Part shown: piece by piece, positions 41,288-50,400 of the stretch
Layout: the number at the start of each line of letters is the position of its first letter
Numbering within the stretch: position 1 is the first letter of the stretch
Source of the DNA: Hyphomicrobiales bacterium
GTDB lineage: Bacteria; Pseudomonadota; Alphaproteobacteria; Rhizobiales; Xanthobacteraceae
Reading direction: 5' to 3'
DNA length: 64,000 nt
NCBI GenBank assembly: GCA_003169835.1
Contig: PNAI01000030.1
Location: 1-64,000, forward strand
Made by a program: the position numbers and the translations under genes
The notes under the pieces: generated by a model
What the model saw: only the letters and a program-made list of their open reading frames with translations
Told to the model about the DNA's origin: nothing
Database searches by the model: none

Positions 41288-42325
41288 ATGCTCGACACGT
41301 CGCTGGCCTACCTGCTCAACACCGATTCTACCGACACGCCAACCGCCGCGCCGGAAGCGCCCGCGCGTACGGCTGAGCGGGCCTATTTCGATGCCTATTC
41401 GGACGCCGTGTCCTCGGTCGTGGACAAGATCGGACCTGCGGTCGTACGCGTCGACACGCACACAAAAGAAGGCCGTAGCGGGCGCGGCGGCACAGGCTCG
41501 GGCGTGGTGATTTCGCCCGATGGGCTGGTGCTGACCAACGCGCACGTCGTCAATGGCGCGCGCGAAATCCGCCTCTCGGACACCGAGGGACGCACGACCG
41601 AAGCGCGCCTGCTCGGCATCGATCCCGACACCGATTTAGCGCTGCTGCGCGCGGATGCGCCACGTCATCTTGCGTTTGCCCCCTTGGGCAACTCCAAGGA
41701 GCTGCGGCGCGGACAACTCGCAATTGCCATCGGCAATCCGCTCGGTTTCGAATCCACCGTGACCGCCGGCGTCATCTCCGCGCTCGGGCGAAGCTTGCGC
41801 GCGACGTCCGGCCGGATGATCGAAGACGTGATCCAGACCGATGCCGCGCTTAATCCGGGTAACTCCGGCGGCCCGCTGGTGTCTTCGCGCGGCGAGGTGA
41901 TCGGCATCAACACCGCCGTGATCATGGGCGCGCAAGGCATCTGCTTTGCGGTGGCAAGCAACACGGCCAATCATGTGTTGAGCGAGATCATCCTGCATGG
42001 CCGGGTGCGGCGCGCGCATATCGGCGTGGCGGCGCAGACGATACCGGTTCCGCGGCGTCACGCGATTGCCGCGGGCATCGACAATCAATTCGGCGCCATG
42101 CTGACCGCGGTCGAGCGGGGCAGTCCGGCCGACACCGCCGGCTTGATGTCGCACGATCTAGTGATCCGGCTCGACGGCGAGCGGGTGACCGGCGTCGACG
42201 ACATGATCCGTCTGCTCGACCGCAACCGGATCGGCAAGACCGTCGCCATCGAGGCGCTGCGGCTCGGGCGGCTGCGCGGATTTGAAATCACGCCGATCGA
42301 GCGATCCGCGGCGGCAAACGCTTAG
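41288..42325 (+). CDS. HtrA/DegP-like serine protease with one PDZ domain, no leader
   Basis: A 345-residue trypsin-like protease. The triad is visible: His in VLTNAHVVNGA, Asp in GIDPDTDLALLR and Ser in NPGNSGGPLVSS. A single PDZ domain occupies about residues 245-335 (GSPADTAGLMSHDLVIRLDGERVTG). There is no signal peptide or membrane anchor, unlike DegP/DegS, so it may act in the cytosol or leave by another route. The ATG at 41288 is chosen; a TTG at 41255 would add eleven residues. A flexible Pro/Ala-rich N-tail precedes the protease domain. Confidence 0.87.
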   Translation: MLDTSLAYLLNTDSTDTPTAAPEAPARTAERAYFDAYSDAVSSVVDKIGPAVVRVDTHTKEGRSGRGGTGSGVVISPDGLVLTNAHVVNGAREIRLSDTEGRTTEARLLGIDPDTDLALLRADAPRHLAFAPLGNSKELRRGQLAIAIGNPLGFESTVTAGVISALGRSLRATSGRMIEDVIQTDAALNPGNSGGPLVSSRGEVIGINTAVIMGAQGICFAVASNTANHVLSEIILHGRVRRAHIGVAAQTIPVPRRHAIAAGIDNQFGAMLTAVERGSPADTAGLMSHDLVIRLDGERVTGVDDMIRLLDRNRIGKTVAIEALRLGRLRGFEITPIERSAAANA

Positions 42326-42370
42326 AGCGAAGTTGCTTTGAATTGAAGCGGTTGCCGCAGCGACGGCAGA

Positions 42371-42490
42371 CTCCCTCTCCCCGTTGGGGAGAGGGTTGGG
42401 GTGAGGGGAACTAGGACTTTCGACAGGTTACAACCCCTCACCCGCCTCGCTTCGCTCGGCGACCTCTCCCAGATGGAGAGGTGAAGAGAG
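42371..42490. repeat. Palindromic intergenic repeat (CCCTCTCCCC type), two half-units
   Basis: CTCCCTCTCCCCGTTGGGGAGAGGG and a facing unit ACCTCTCCCAGATGGAGAGGT flank a spacer with GGGGTGAGGGG and CCCCTCACCC arms. Copies with the same words are at 52396-52500 and 55277-55358. The element lies between the converging protease and molybdenum-enzyme genes and could fold as a bidirectional transcript end. Confidence 0.8.
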
Positions 42491-42540
42491 TTTGCCGCAA
42501 TAGCGATTCAATCCAAATCGATCTTGCTCTAGTAATAAAA

Positions 42541-44862
42541 TTATGAGCGCTTGCCGGCGCGGATCAGCTCGATGAGCTTTTCCGGGCGGATCGGCGTCTG
42601 CGCGATATGTACGCCGAACGGCTCAAGTGCATTTTCGATCGCGGACACGATCGCAGCGGCTGCAGGAATGGTGCCGGATTCGCCCACGCCCTTGACGCCC
42701 AAAGGATTGAGCGGCGACGGCGTCTCTTTATATAGGGTCTGCAGCATGGGCACGTCGGTGGCCGTGGGGAGCAGGTAGTCGGCGAGCGTCGTGGTCACCG
42801 GCTGGCCGGCGTCGTCGTAGCCCATCCATTCGAGCAGCGCGTTGCCGATGCCGTGCGTTACGCCGCCGTGGATCTGGCCGTCCACCATCATGGGATTGAT
42901 CAGCACGCCGGAGTCCTGCAGCGCGACATAGTTCACGATCCGCACGCCGCCGGTTTCCGCATCGACCTCCACTTCGGCGACGTGGCAACCGTTGGCATAG
43001 GAGAGCGCATCGGTGCGGTGATTGACATTGGCCTCCAAGCCGGGCTCGACGCCGGGCGGAAATCCGTAACCGGGTGCGCCTTGCAGGATGCGTGCGATTT
43101 CGGAGAGCTTTACGCTCAGCTGCGGCGCGCCGGCGACACGCACTTCGCCGTTGGCAAATTCCAGGTCGCGCTCGTCGGCTTCCAATAAATGACTGGCGAC
43201 TTTGCGCGCTTTTTCCGCAACCGACTTCGCGGCAAGATGCACCGACGACCCCGCCGTCACCGTCTGCCGGCTTGCGAAGGCGCCTAAGCCCAGCGATACG
43301 CCGGCGGTGTCGCCTGCGACGACCTGCACATCTTCGGCTGCAAGCCCAAGCTCGCTCGCGCAAATCTGCGCCATCGCGGTCTGCAGCCCCTGTCCGATCG
43401 CGGCCGCGCCTGTGTACACGGTGACGCGGCCATTCCGCGAAATGCGAACAAGACCTGACTCAAATGGCCCACGCCCTGTTCCCTTCACGCCGTGCGCCAA
43501 GCCAATGCCGAGGTAGCGGCCTGCTTTGCGCGTCTCCGCCTGGCGCTTCGGAAAATCATCCCAGCCGGCGACCTTGAGCACCTCGGCCTGGCAGGCCGGA
43601 TAATCGCCGCTGTCGTATTGAATGGTGACGCCGGAGCGCGCCTTGATCGGTTTGAGATAAGGCATCTTCGCTTGCGGGATGAGATTGCGGCGGCGCACCT
43701 CGGCGCGGTCGAGATTCATCTCGCGCGCCACATGATCGAGCAGCCGCTCCATGGCGAAGGCGGCCTGCGGATAGCCCGCGCCGCGCACCGAGGACACCGG
43801 CGTCTTGTTGGTCATGGCGATGGTGACGTCGATGGCGAGCGCGGGGATCACATAAGGCCCGCTCATGGTAGAGGCGGAGTTATAGGGAATGTTGGGGTCC
43901 TGCGGCGTGTAGGCGCCGGTGTCGTGTAGAAGCTTGCCGCGAATGCCGAGCACTTTAGCGGAAGTATCGACCGCGATTTCGAGCGTCCAATATTGATCGC
44001 GCTCGTGCACCGCGCTGGTGAAATATTCGCGCCGGTCCTCGATCCATTTGAGCGAGCGCTTGAGCAGCTTTGCCGCGGCGACCACCGCGACATCCTCGGA
44101 ATAAACGCAGAGCTTGGCGCCGAAGCCGCCGCCGACATCGGGGGTCATGACGCGCAAGCTCTCGTCGCAATCCAGGAGCGTCATCAGCTGTTGCTGCAGG
44201 TCATGCGCCTTTTGGGTCGAGGCATGCACCGTGATCCCGCCGTCGGCGCCGCGCAGCTCCGCGATCAGTCCGCGCGTCTCGATCGAATGCGCACCGCCGC
44301 GGTGTTGCCAAAGCTCCTGCTTGAAGACGTGCGCGGCAGTATTGAACGCCGCATCGGTGTCGCCGAAGCCGACCTTGTATGTGGTGATGACGTTCGAGGT
44401 GAGCTCGCGGCGGATCGGCGGACCATTCGCGGCCTTGCGCACGTCGGCCACGTAGGCCTGCACGTCGTAGTCGACCGCGACTAGCGCGCATGCGTCTTCC
44501 GCAACGTAGCGATCGCAGGCGACCACTAGTGCCACTGGCTCGCCGACGTAGGACACTTCGCCGTTGGCAAGTGCGAACAGCCAAGCCTTTTCGAGCGGCA
44601 TGCCTGAGTTTGAATGGCGCACCATCCGGCGATTGGTCATCACCTTGGCGAGATCGTTCAGGTCAAGCACCGCATGCACGCCGGGCAGCGCAAGAGCTGC
44701 GCTCATGTCGATACCGCGGATGAGCGCGTGCGGATGCGGACTGCGCACGAAGGCGACATGCAGCATGCCAGGCAGCAAGATATCATCGACGAAGCGGCCG
44801 CGCCCGCGCAGTAGCGGTTCGTCCTCGATGCGGGGAATGCGCGCTCCGATCAGCGGCGGCAT
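42541..44862 (-). CDS. Xanthine dehydrogenase-family molybdopterin-binding large subunit
   Basis: A 773-residue large subunit of the molybdenum hydroxylase family. The N-terminal a/b hammerhead domain is RIEDEPLLRGRGRFVDDI... followed by HVAFVRSPHPHALI. Molybdopterin-binding parts are PDVGGGFGAKLCVYSED, SSVRGAGYPQAAFAMERL and TAGSSVHLAAKS, and the catalytic Glu is in GVKGVGESGTIPAAAA. It lacks the CO-dehydrogenase Cys loop, so CO oxidation is unlikely; an aldehyde or aromatic hydroxylase is more probable. The FAD and 2Fe-2S subunits that normally accompany it are not adjacent. Confidence 0.9.
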   Translation of the reverse strand: MPPLIGARIPRIEDEPLLRGRGRFVDDILLPGMLHVAFVRSPHPHALIRGIDMSAALALPGVHAVLDLNDLAKVMTNRRMVRHSNSGMPLEKAWLFALANGEVSYVGEPVALVVACDRYVAEDACALVAVDYDVQAYVADVRKAANGPPIRRELTSNVITTYKVGFGDTDAAFNTAAHVFKQELWQHRGGAHSIETRGLIAELRGADGGITVHASTQKAHDLQQQLMTLLDCDESLRVMTPDVGGGFGAKLCVYSEDVAVVAAAKLLKRSLKWIEDRREYFTSAVHERDQYWTLEIAVDTSAKVLGIRGKLLHDTGAYTPQDPNIPYNSASTMSGPYVIPALAIDVTIAMTNKTPVSSVRGAGYPQAAFAMERLLDHVAREMNLDRAEVRRRNLIPQAKMPYLKPIKARSGVTIQYDSGDYPACQAEVLKVAGWDDFPKRQAETRKAGRYLGIGLAHGVKGTGRGPFESGLVRISRNGRVTVYTGAAAIGQGLQTAMAQICASELGLAAEDVQVVAGDTAGVSLGLGAFASRQTVTAGSSVHLAAKSVAEKARKVASHLLEADERDLEFANGEVRVAGAPQLSVKLSEIARILQGAPGYGFPPGVEPGLEANVNHRTDALSYANGCHVAEVEVDAETGGVRIVNYVALQDSGVLINPMMVDGQIHGGVTHGIGNALLEWMGYDDAGQPVTTTLADYLLPTATDVPMLQTLYKETPSPLNPLGVKGVGESGTIPAAAAIVSAIENALEPFGVHIAQTPIRPEKLIELIRAGKRS

Positions 44863-44889
44863 GCGTTGATTTCCTGTGGCCGGCCGCCG

Positions 44890-45903
44890 CTACTTGTTGG
44901 AGGCTTGGCCCGCCTTGGCGAGGATGTCCTTGGGCGTGGCGTAAAGCTCCGCCAGCAACTTGTCGATCGTACTGCCGGAAACCGGATTGACGTCGAGGTC
45001 GAGCTTTTTTGCTTCGGCCAGGAACTCCGGATCTTTCACGGTCGCGTCGAACGCCGCGATCAGCGCGGCCTTGCGATCTTCCGAGATGCCGGGCGGCGCC
45101 GCAAACGGCCGCGCCATTTCCTGCGCCGCGAGGAAGATTTTTAGGATCTGCAACTTCTCTTGATCCTTGGTGAGATCGACGATCAGCGGCACGTCGGGCA
45201 TCTCAGGCTCCTTCTTGAAGGCGGCCTGCACAATGATGTTGATCTTCTTGTCCTTGAGCCATTGCGCGTACCGCGTCTTGATTGTGCTCCAGGAGAGCCC
45301 ACACAAGCCTTCGACCTCGCCGCGCTCCATGGCGAGCGTGATCTCGTTGGTGCCGGGATAGCCGGCGACGAGTTTCACCTTGGCGCCGAATACATTCTTA
45401 TAGAGATTGGCGAAGATGTCCGGCTCCGAGCTCGGGCCCTGCCCGCCGAGCGTCACCGGCTTTTCCAGAAAATCCTTCCAGTTCTTCACCGCCGAGGTGT
45501 GCCAGACGACACAAGCGCTGGTGTCGTTGGTTACGCTGCCAAGCCAGCCGAATTTGGTGCCGTCGAAGTTCGCGCCGCTCTCCAGCAATGGATTGATACC
45601 AGTGGTGCGGGCAAAAGTGCCGATCGCGGTGCCGTCCTTGGGAGCTGCGGAATAGAGAAAGCTCGCGGCGCGCAAACTTCCAGCGCCCGCCATGTTCTGC
45701 GGCACAATCGTGGGTTTGCCCGGAATGTGTTTGCCCATGTAGCGCGCCAGATGCCGGGCATAGAGATCATAGCCGCCGCCGACGGAAAAGCCGATCAGCA
45801 GGTTGACGGTCTTGCCCTTGTAAAATTCCTCGACGCTTTGGGCGCGGGCAGTTCCCGATGCTGCAAGGAGGGCGAAAGCAGTAATAATGGCAAGATGGCG
45901 CAT
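44890..45903 (-). CDS. TctC/Bug-like solute receptor
   Basis: A 337-residue periplasmic receptor. The signal peptide MRHLAIITAFALLAASGTARAQ starts at 45903, preferred over 45942. The mature N-terminus SVEEFYKGKTVNLLIGFSVGGGYDLYARHLARYMGKHIPG and QNMAGAGSLRAASFLY fit the divergent TctC-like group often found beside aromatic catabolic genes. It lies between a UbiD decarboxylase and a molybdenum hydroxylase on the same strand, so the three may import and modify one aromatic acid. Confidence 0.88.
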   Translation of the reverse strand: MRHLAIITAFALLAASGTARAQSVEEFYKGKTVNLLIGFSVGGGYDLYARHLARYMGKHIPGKPTIVPQNMAGAGSLRAASFLYSAAPKDGTAIGTFARTTGINPLLESGANFDGTKFGWLGSVTNDTSACVVWHTSAVKNWKDFLEKPVTLGGQGPSSEPDIFANLYKNVFGAKVKLVAGYPGTNEITLAMERGEVEGLCGLSWSTIKTRYAQWLKDKKINIIVQAAFKKEPEMPDVPLIVDLTKDQEKLQILKIFLAAQEMARPFAAPPGISEDRKAALIAAFDATVKDPEFLAEAKKLDLDVNPVSGSTIDKLLAELYATPKDILAKAGQASNK

Positions 45904-45935
45904 TTTTCTTACTCCTCGCTGACTGTTACTCACCG

Positions 45936-45992
45936 CCCTCATCCTGAGGAGCGTCGCGAAGCGACGCGTCTCGAAGGATGATGCCGTGAGAG
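45936..45992. repeat. Palindromic intergenic repeat (CTCATCCTGAGGAG type)
   Basis: CCCTCATCCTGAGGAGCGTCGCGAAGCGACGCGTCTCGAAGGATGATG is a nested palindrome: outer CTCATCCT/AGGATGA, inner GCGTCGC/GCGACGC with loop GAA. It is a second copy of the element at 5681-5723 in the opposite orientation, with different inner arms that still pair. Confidence 0.8.
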
Positions 45993-46007
45993 GTTTTCGT
46001 TGACATC

Positions 46008-47477
46008 TTACATCGGTGGAAAAATGTGCGGAAACTTGGCGCGCAATTTGGCGCGCAAATCGCCGCTGACATCGACGACCGGCGGGAATTTGTTCTTGAG
46101 TTTCATATCATAGGGGATGCAGGCGTCGATCAGGATGCGGTTGTTGAAGTTGCCGGGCAGAAAAAGCGGATCGCGCTTGGAGGCCCAGGCCTTTTGGATC
46201 AGATCGATATCGCCGACCGGGTCGAAGCGCGTGCACATGGCCCAGAGCACCTGGTCGAGCTCGCCGGCGTCGATGTCCTCGTCGACCACGACGGTCCATT
46301 TTCCGGCATAGGCGCCGCCCTGGCAGGAGGCCGCCACATGCAGCGCCTGGCGCGCATGGCCAGGATAGCGCTGCTTGATCTGCACCACGGTAAAGCGCGT
46401 GGCGGGTCCCGCCTCGTGATTCCACACGCCGAGCACTTCGGGCACGCCGCAGGCTTCAAGCGCGCGCCAGATTTGCGCCGCGCCCGCAATGCCCTTGAGC
46501 AGGCCGGTTTCGTCCACCGGCTTGTGCTGCGGCGCGCAGCACAGGATCGGATCGTTGCGGTAGAGAATGGTTTTCACATTCACATACGGCCGCGGCACCG
46601 TGTCGTCGGAGTAGTAGCCCATCCATTCGCCGAACGGACCTTCCGGCCGCACCTGGCCCGGCACGGTCTCGCCTTCGAGCGCGATCTCGCAATCGGCCGG
46701 AATCGGGAAACCGGTGTAGGGCCCGCGCACCACGTCGATCGGCTCGCCGCGCAACCCGCCCGCAATGTCGAGTTCCGAGATTTCCGGCAGCGGGCTCGAC
46801 GCCAGCATGAACAGCAGCGGGTCCTGGCCGCACAGGATCACGACCTTCATGGGCTGGCCGCGTTCGAAATATTTGTCGCGATGGATGCGGCCGTGCTTGC
46901 CCTCGGTGATCTGGCAGCCGACCGTCTTGCCGTCATAGACCTGTGCGCGATAGGCACCGAGATTGAACCAGCCGTCGTCGGGATCCTTCGTCATCACGCA
47001 GTCGGCGGTGCCGATGAAGCGTGCGGTGTCGAGCTCGTGATGGCGCGGCACCGGAAATTTTAACACATCCACCTTGTCGCCTTCGATCACATTCTGCAGG
47101 ATCGGTCCGTCGTTGACGAAACGCGGCGGCAGTGTTTTCAAATTCTGCATGCGCGCGTGATAACGCTGCACGATATCGACCTTGCGTTCGTATTTGAGCG
47201 GCAGGCCAAGCGTGAGCGCCACGCGGCGGATCGAGGAGAAATGACCATAGAGCGTGCGAAAACCCTTTGGGTAGCCGGGCACCTCGTCGAACAGGATGGC
47301 GGGTGCAGTGCCGCCGCTTTTCTCGGTCAGCATGTGGGTGACGGCGCCCATCTCGACGTCCCAACTGGCGCCGTTGACGTGCAACAATTCGCCCATGCGC
47401 TGCACTTCGTCGAGCCAGCCGCGCAGGCCGTTGCGGTAGTGGACGCGGCGCTCGCTTGCAGTGTCGGTGAGGGCCAT
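46008..47477 (-). CDS. UbiD-family decarboxylase
   Basis: A prenylated-FMN-dependent (de)carboxylase of 489 residues. The start MALTDTASERRVHYRNGLRGWL at 47477 is chosen over 47576. Family marks are LDTARFIGTADCVMTKDPDDGWFNLGAYRAQ, ILCGQDPLLFMLAS, GPYTGFPIPADCEIALEGET and the active-site segment RPEGPFGEWMGYY with the catalytic Glu. The C-terminal part has DEDIDAGELDQVLWAM. No ubiX (prFMN synthase) gene is in view. It probably acts on an aromatic or unsaturated acid delivered by the neighbouring receptor. Confidence 0.92.
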   Translation of the reverse strand: MALTDTASERRVHYRNGLRGWLDEVQRMGELLHVNGASWDVEMGAVTHMLTEKSGGTAPAILFDEVPGYPKGFRTLYGHFSSIRRVALTLGLPLKYERKVDIVQRYHARMQNLKTLPPRFVNDGPILQNVIEGDKVDVLKFPVPRHHELDTARFIGTADCVMTKDPDDGWFNLGAYRAQVYDGKTVGCQITEGKHGRIHRDKYFERGQPMKVVILCGQDPLLFMLASSPLPEISELDIAGGLRGEPIDVVRGPYTGFPIPADCEIALEGETVPGQVRPEGPFGEWMGYYSDDTVPRPYVNVKTILYRNDPILCCAPQHKPVDETGLLKGIAGAAQIWRALEACGVPEVLGVWNHEAGPATRFTVVQIKQRYPGHARQALHVAASCQGGAYAGKWTVVVDEDIDAGELDQVLWAMCTRFDPVGDIDLIQKAWASKRDPLFLPGNFNNRILIDACIPYDMKLKNKFPPVVDVSGDLRAKLRAKFPHIFPPM

Positions 47478-47603
47478 GCAGATTTCCCTAAACAGGTCTT
47501 CCTGGCGCAGAGGCGTCGATTTTATTCTCAAATCGCAGGCATTGTCGATGAAGGCGGGGCAAGCAAATGGCATCAAGCCAGGATCGGGATAGGATGATGG
47601 ATC

Positions 47604-49220
47604 ATGCGGTGCTTCCAGTCTGAAGTCGCGCCTTCCGCCCTGCGAGCGCTCCGGCGTCTGCCGGCGATGCTCGCGTGTTTGGCGTGTTTGGCGGTGCTCA
47701 CCGGGTGCCGCTTTGGTGGGTCGGTCAGCTTTTTTGACGAGGACAATGCGATCGAGCGGGCGGTCGCTAGCTTAAAGGCGCGCATCGGCGCGCCCGTGCG
47801 CGTGCTCGAACTTACGATCGGGCCCGATCACGTGACGATCGGCGCGCAGGATCCGGCCAATCGCAACCGCATCGATCAATGGCGGCTCGAGCGCATGAAT
47901 GTTGCCTGGATTAACTGGGACCGCACGTCGGGACCAAGCCCCTACGAGGTCACCCTGGTCAATCCCGACCTTGAGGCCAATTTGTTCGATCTCGACGAGG
48001 TTGACTTCGATGCCTCGATCAAGCTCGCGCGCGCGGCAATTGAGCGCGCCGGACTTGCAGGCAAGTCGCGCGTGACGCGCATGGAAATCGCGCGGCAGAT
48101 TTACATTCTTCCAAAGCCCTCGAGCGGCGAGATCCGATGGACCATCGACGTCAGCAGCGGGCGTGAATCGGTGCAAGTGTTCGCCGACGCGCGCGGCGCG
48201 ATCGTCGGAATGAACGTCAGCGGTACCGACCGCGCCAAAAACCTCGACATATTGCGCGACCTCAATCTGGTGGCGGATGCCGCGCAAGCCTTTCGCTACA
48301 TTCTCGGCACCGACGCGATCCTGACCGCGGTCAGCATCAATTCGTCGTCGATCGGCTTTGAAACGAATGTCATCGACCCCTCGCCGCCAATTCCGGTGTC
48401 CGGGTCTTTGAGTGCGAGCAGAGCCTACACCTGGAACCTCAACGGCCTGCAGCGCGCGATCAGCCGGATCAACGCCGATGCCGCCTTCGGCGCGACGCGC
48501 AATGTATTCAGCGTCGACGATGCCGATTGGAAGCTGCTGCCGAAGATCGCGGCGGCGGCGGCGGGACAGCTTTCCATGCCGCAAGGCCGCGTCACAGGCA
48601 TCGAGATTTCCAAACCGGTCAATCCGATCGGTCAACCGATCGTGCTGTGGAAGATCGAGGTCACCGATCAGAACAAAGAGAAGGGTTACATACTCGCCGA
48701 TACCGCCGGTACGCTGAAAAAAGTCATGCTGCCTGAAAGCTGGCGCACGGCGACCGACTGGTACGACCCCGCGACGATGGCCGCGACCTTCGCGCGGCTC
48801 GGCGTGGACTTCGGGCAAGACCGGCAATACGCCGAGATCACGATTTTCAACGACAAGGTGATCATCACGGCGCAGGACCACATGCAGGAGAATATCTCGC
48901 GCGAGATCATCCTCAGTGACGGCGGATATGACCGTTCCGGCTCGCCATCGATGCTGGCGGCCAAGAACGTGCCGTTCCGCATCGGCGACTTGAGCGCGCT
49001 CACCACGGAACGGATTCGCGATCTGGAGGCGCGGACGCTCGCAACGCTGAAAATGCCGCCAAAGACCATTTCCAGCATCACCATCGGACGCGGCGGCATG
49101 GACCCGTCGCCGAAGGGAAATGTCACCATCGAGATCCGCGCCGAGGAGCGGCCGTTCGGACGCGCGGGCCGGGTCAATTACGAGCTGGATGGAACGGCGA
49201 TCAAAACGTATCTGCCGTGA
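47604..49220 (+). CDS. Lipoprotein with three internal repeats, unknown
   Basis: A 538-residue predicted lipoprotein; a hydrophobic leader ends in the lipobox LAVLTGC (Cys35). The mature part seems to be three copies of a two-part unit. Part a (about residues 45-100, 221-258, 389-440) has V-x-E/V-I patterns ending in VTIGAQDP and VIITAQDH. Part b (about 137-205, 305-377, 465-538) has VTGIEISKP...WKIEVTDQNKEKGYILAD-like strands, also seen as VTRMEIARQ...WTIDVSSGRESVQVFAD and ISSITIGRG...IEIRAEERPFGRAGRV. I know no family for it. It is probably envelope-attached, with stacked beta domains. Confidence 0.75.
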   Translation: MRCFQSEVAPSALRALRRLPAMLACLACLAVLTGCRFGGSVSFFDEDNAIERAVASLKARIGAPVRVLELTIGPDHVTIGAQDPANRNRIDQWRLERMNVAWINWDRTSGPSPYEVTLVNPDLEANLFDLDEVDFDASIKLARAAIERAGLAGKSRVTRMEIARQIYILPKPSSGEIRWTIDVSSGRESVQVFADARGAIVGMNVSGTDRAKNLDILRDLNLVADAAQAFRYILGTDAILTAVSINSSSIGFETNVIDPSPPIPVSGSLSASRAYTWNLNGLQRAISRINADAAFGATRNVFSVDDADWKLLPKIAAAAAGQLSMPQGRVTGIEISKPVNPIGQPIVLWKIEVTDQNKEKGYILADTAGTLKKVMLPESWRTATDWYDPATMAATFARLGVDFGQDRQYAEITIFNDKVIITAQDHMQENISREIILSDGGYDRSGSPSMLAAKNVPFRIGDLSALTTERIRDLEARTLATLKMPPKTISSITIGRGGMDPSPKGNVTIEIRAEERPFGRAGRVNYELDGTAIKTYLP

Positions 49221-49259
49221 GTGTAGTGCGGGTGTTTTCGAATATTGCGGAAGGATGAA

Positions 49260-50330
49260 ATGACGACTCGCAGAGATTTCATCGGCGGCGCGGCCAGCGC
49301 GATGACTGGCGTGGCCTTTGTTGGCTGTGATCTCATCAATCCCGCGCACGTTCATGCGCAGCCGTCGGTTCGGCGCCGCAAAGTGGCGGTCAATGGCCGC
49401 CGCGTGAAAACCGTCGACGTGCACGCGCACTGCGCATTCCCCGATGTCATGGCCATGATGGGGCTGAAGGTAAACCTTGAGAATTTGGTCATGGGCGCCG
49501 AGCGCATCCGCGCCATGGACGAACAAGGCATCGACGTCGAGGCGCTCAGCATCAATCCCTACTGGTACAAGGCGGAACGCGACGTCGCACAGGCGCTTAT
49601 CAAGCTGCAGAACGAGAAGCTTGCGGAGCTGTGCGCGACGCAACCCGATCGCTTCGTCGCCTTCGCCACCATCGCATTGCAACACCCCGATCTCGCGGTC
49701 CAGCAGCTCGAGGATGGTATCAAGAAGCTCGGCCTTCGCGGCGTGTCAGTCGGCGGCAGCGTCAATGGCCTCGAACTGGCCGATCCGAAGTTTCACCCGG
49801 TCTGGGCCAAGGCCGAGGAGCTTGGCTGTCTTGTCTTCATCCACCCGGTGGGGACGCCGGATCTCGGCAAGCGGCTCGGCGGCAATGGCGGACTCACCAA
49901 CACCATTGGCAATCCGCTCGAAACCACGCTCGCGCTCTCTCACTTGATTAACGAAGGAACACTCGACCGGTTTCCCGGTCTGAAAATCTGCGCGGCCCAC
50001 GGCGGAGGCTATTTGCCTTCCTATGCGCCGCGGTCGGACGCTGTCTGCGTAACCTTCCCCGATAGATGCGCTGGCGTACCGCTCAAGAAGAAGCCGACCG
50101 AATATCTGCGCCGGCTTTACTACGACTCGATCGTGTTCACGCCCGAGGCGCTGCGACATCTGATTGCGGAGGTCGGCGTCGGCCAGATCGTTATGGGGAC
50201 GGACTATCCGTTCCCATGGACGAAGACATCGGTGGACCACATCCTCAAAACGCCCGGCCTGAGTAATACCGACCGCAGGGCGATCCTGGGCGATACCGCG
50301 TCGCGCCTGTTGGGGATCAAAGCGGGTTAG
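49260..50330 (+). CDS. Tat-exported amidohydrolase_2 (ACMSD-like) enzyme
   Basis: A 356-residue metal-dependent hydrolase or decarboxylase. The N-terminus MTTRRDFIGGAASAMTGVAFVG is a twin-arginine signal, and a Cys follows (GCDLI). Metal ligands are intact: VDVHAHCAF (H-x-H), LVFIHPVG (His), ICAAHGGGYLPSY (His) and VMGTDYPFPW (Asp). The ATG at 49260 after GGAAGGATGA is chosen over a TTG at 49245. It differs from the neighbours of its family at 37063 and 61228 in being exported. Context (UbiD, Tct transporter) suggests carboxylate catabolism. Confidence 0.87.
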   Translation: MTTRRDFIGGAASAMTGVAFVGCDLINPAHVHAQPSVRRRKVAVNGRRVKTVDVHAHCAFPDVMAMMGLKVNLENLVMGAERIRAMDEQGIDVEALSINPYWYKAERDVAQALIKLQNEKLAELCATQPDRFVAFATIALQHPDLAVQQLEDGIKKLGLRGVSVGGSVNGLELADPKFHPVWAKAEELGCLVFIHPVGTPDLGKRLGGNGGLTNTIGNPLETTLALSHLINEGTLDRFPGLKICAAHGGGYLPSYAPRSDAVCVTFPDRCAGVPLKKKPTEYLRRLYYDSIVFTPEALRHLIAEVGVGQIVMGTDYPFPWTKTSVDHILKTPGLSNTDRRAILGDTASRLLGIKAG

Positions 50331-50400
50331 CCTGAGGCGTTACGAATGTCGCCTGTGGGCTCATCTCTTAGCACATCGCGGACGTGATTGAGTTGCCGCT

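Noticed and set aside
42541..44862. Carbon monoxide dehydrogenase large subunit (coxL)
   Set aside because: The active-site Cys loop of CoxL (AYxCSFR) is not present; the region reads SSVRGAGYPQAAF.
47772..49685. 637-codon minus-strand open frame over the lipoprotein and amidohydrolase
   Set aside because: It spans two well-supported plus-strand genes and has His/Arg/Asp-rich composition typical of antisense frames in GC-rich DNA.
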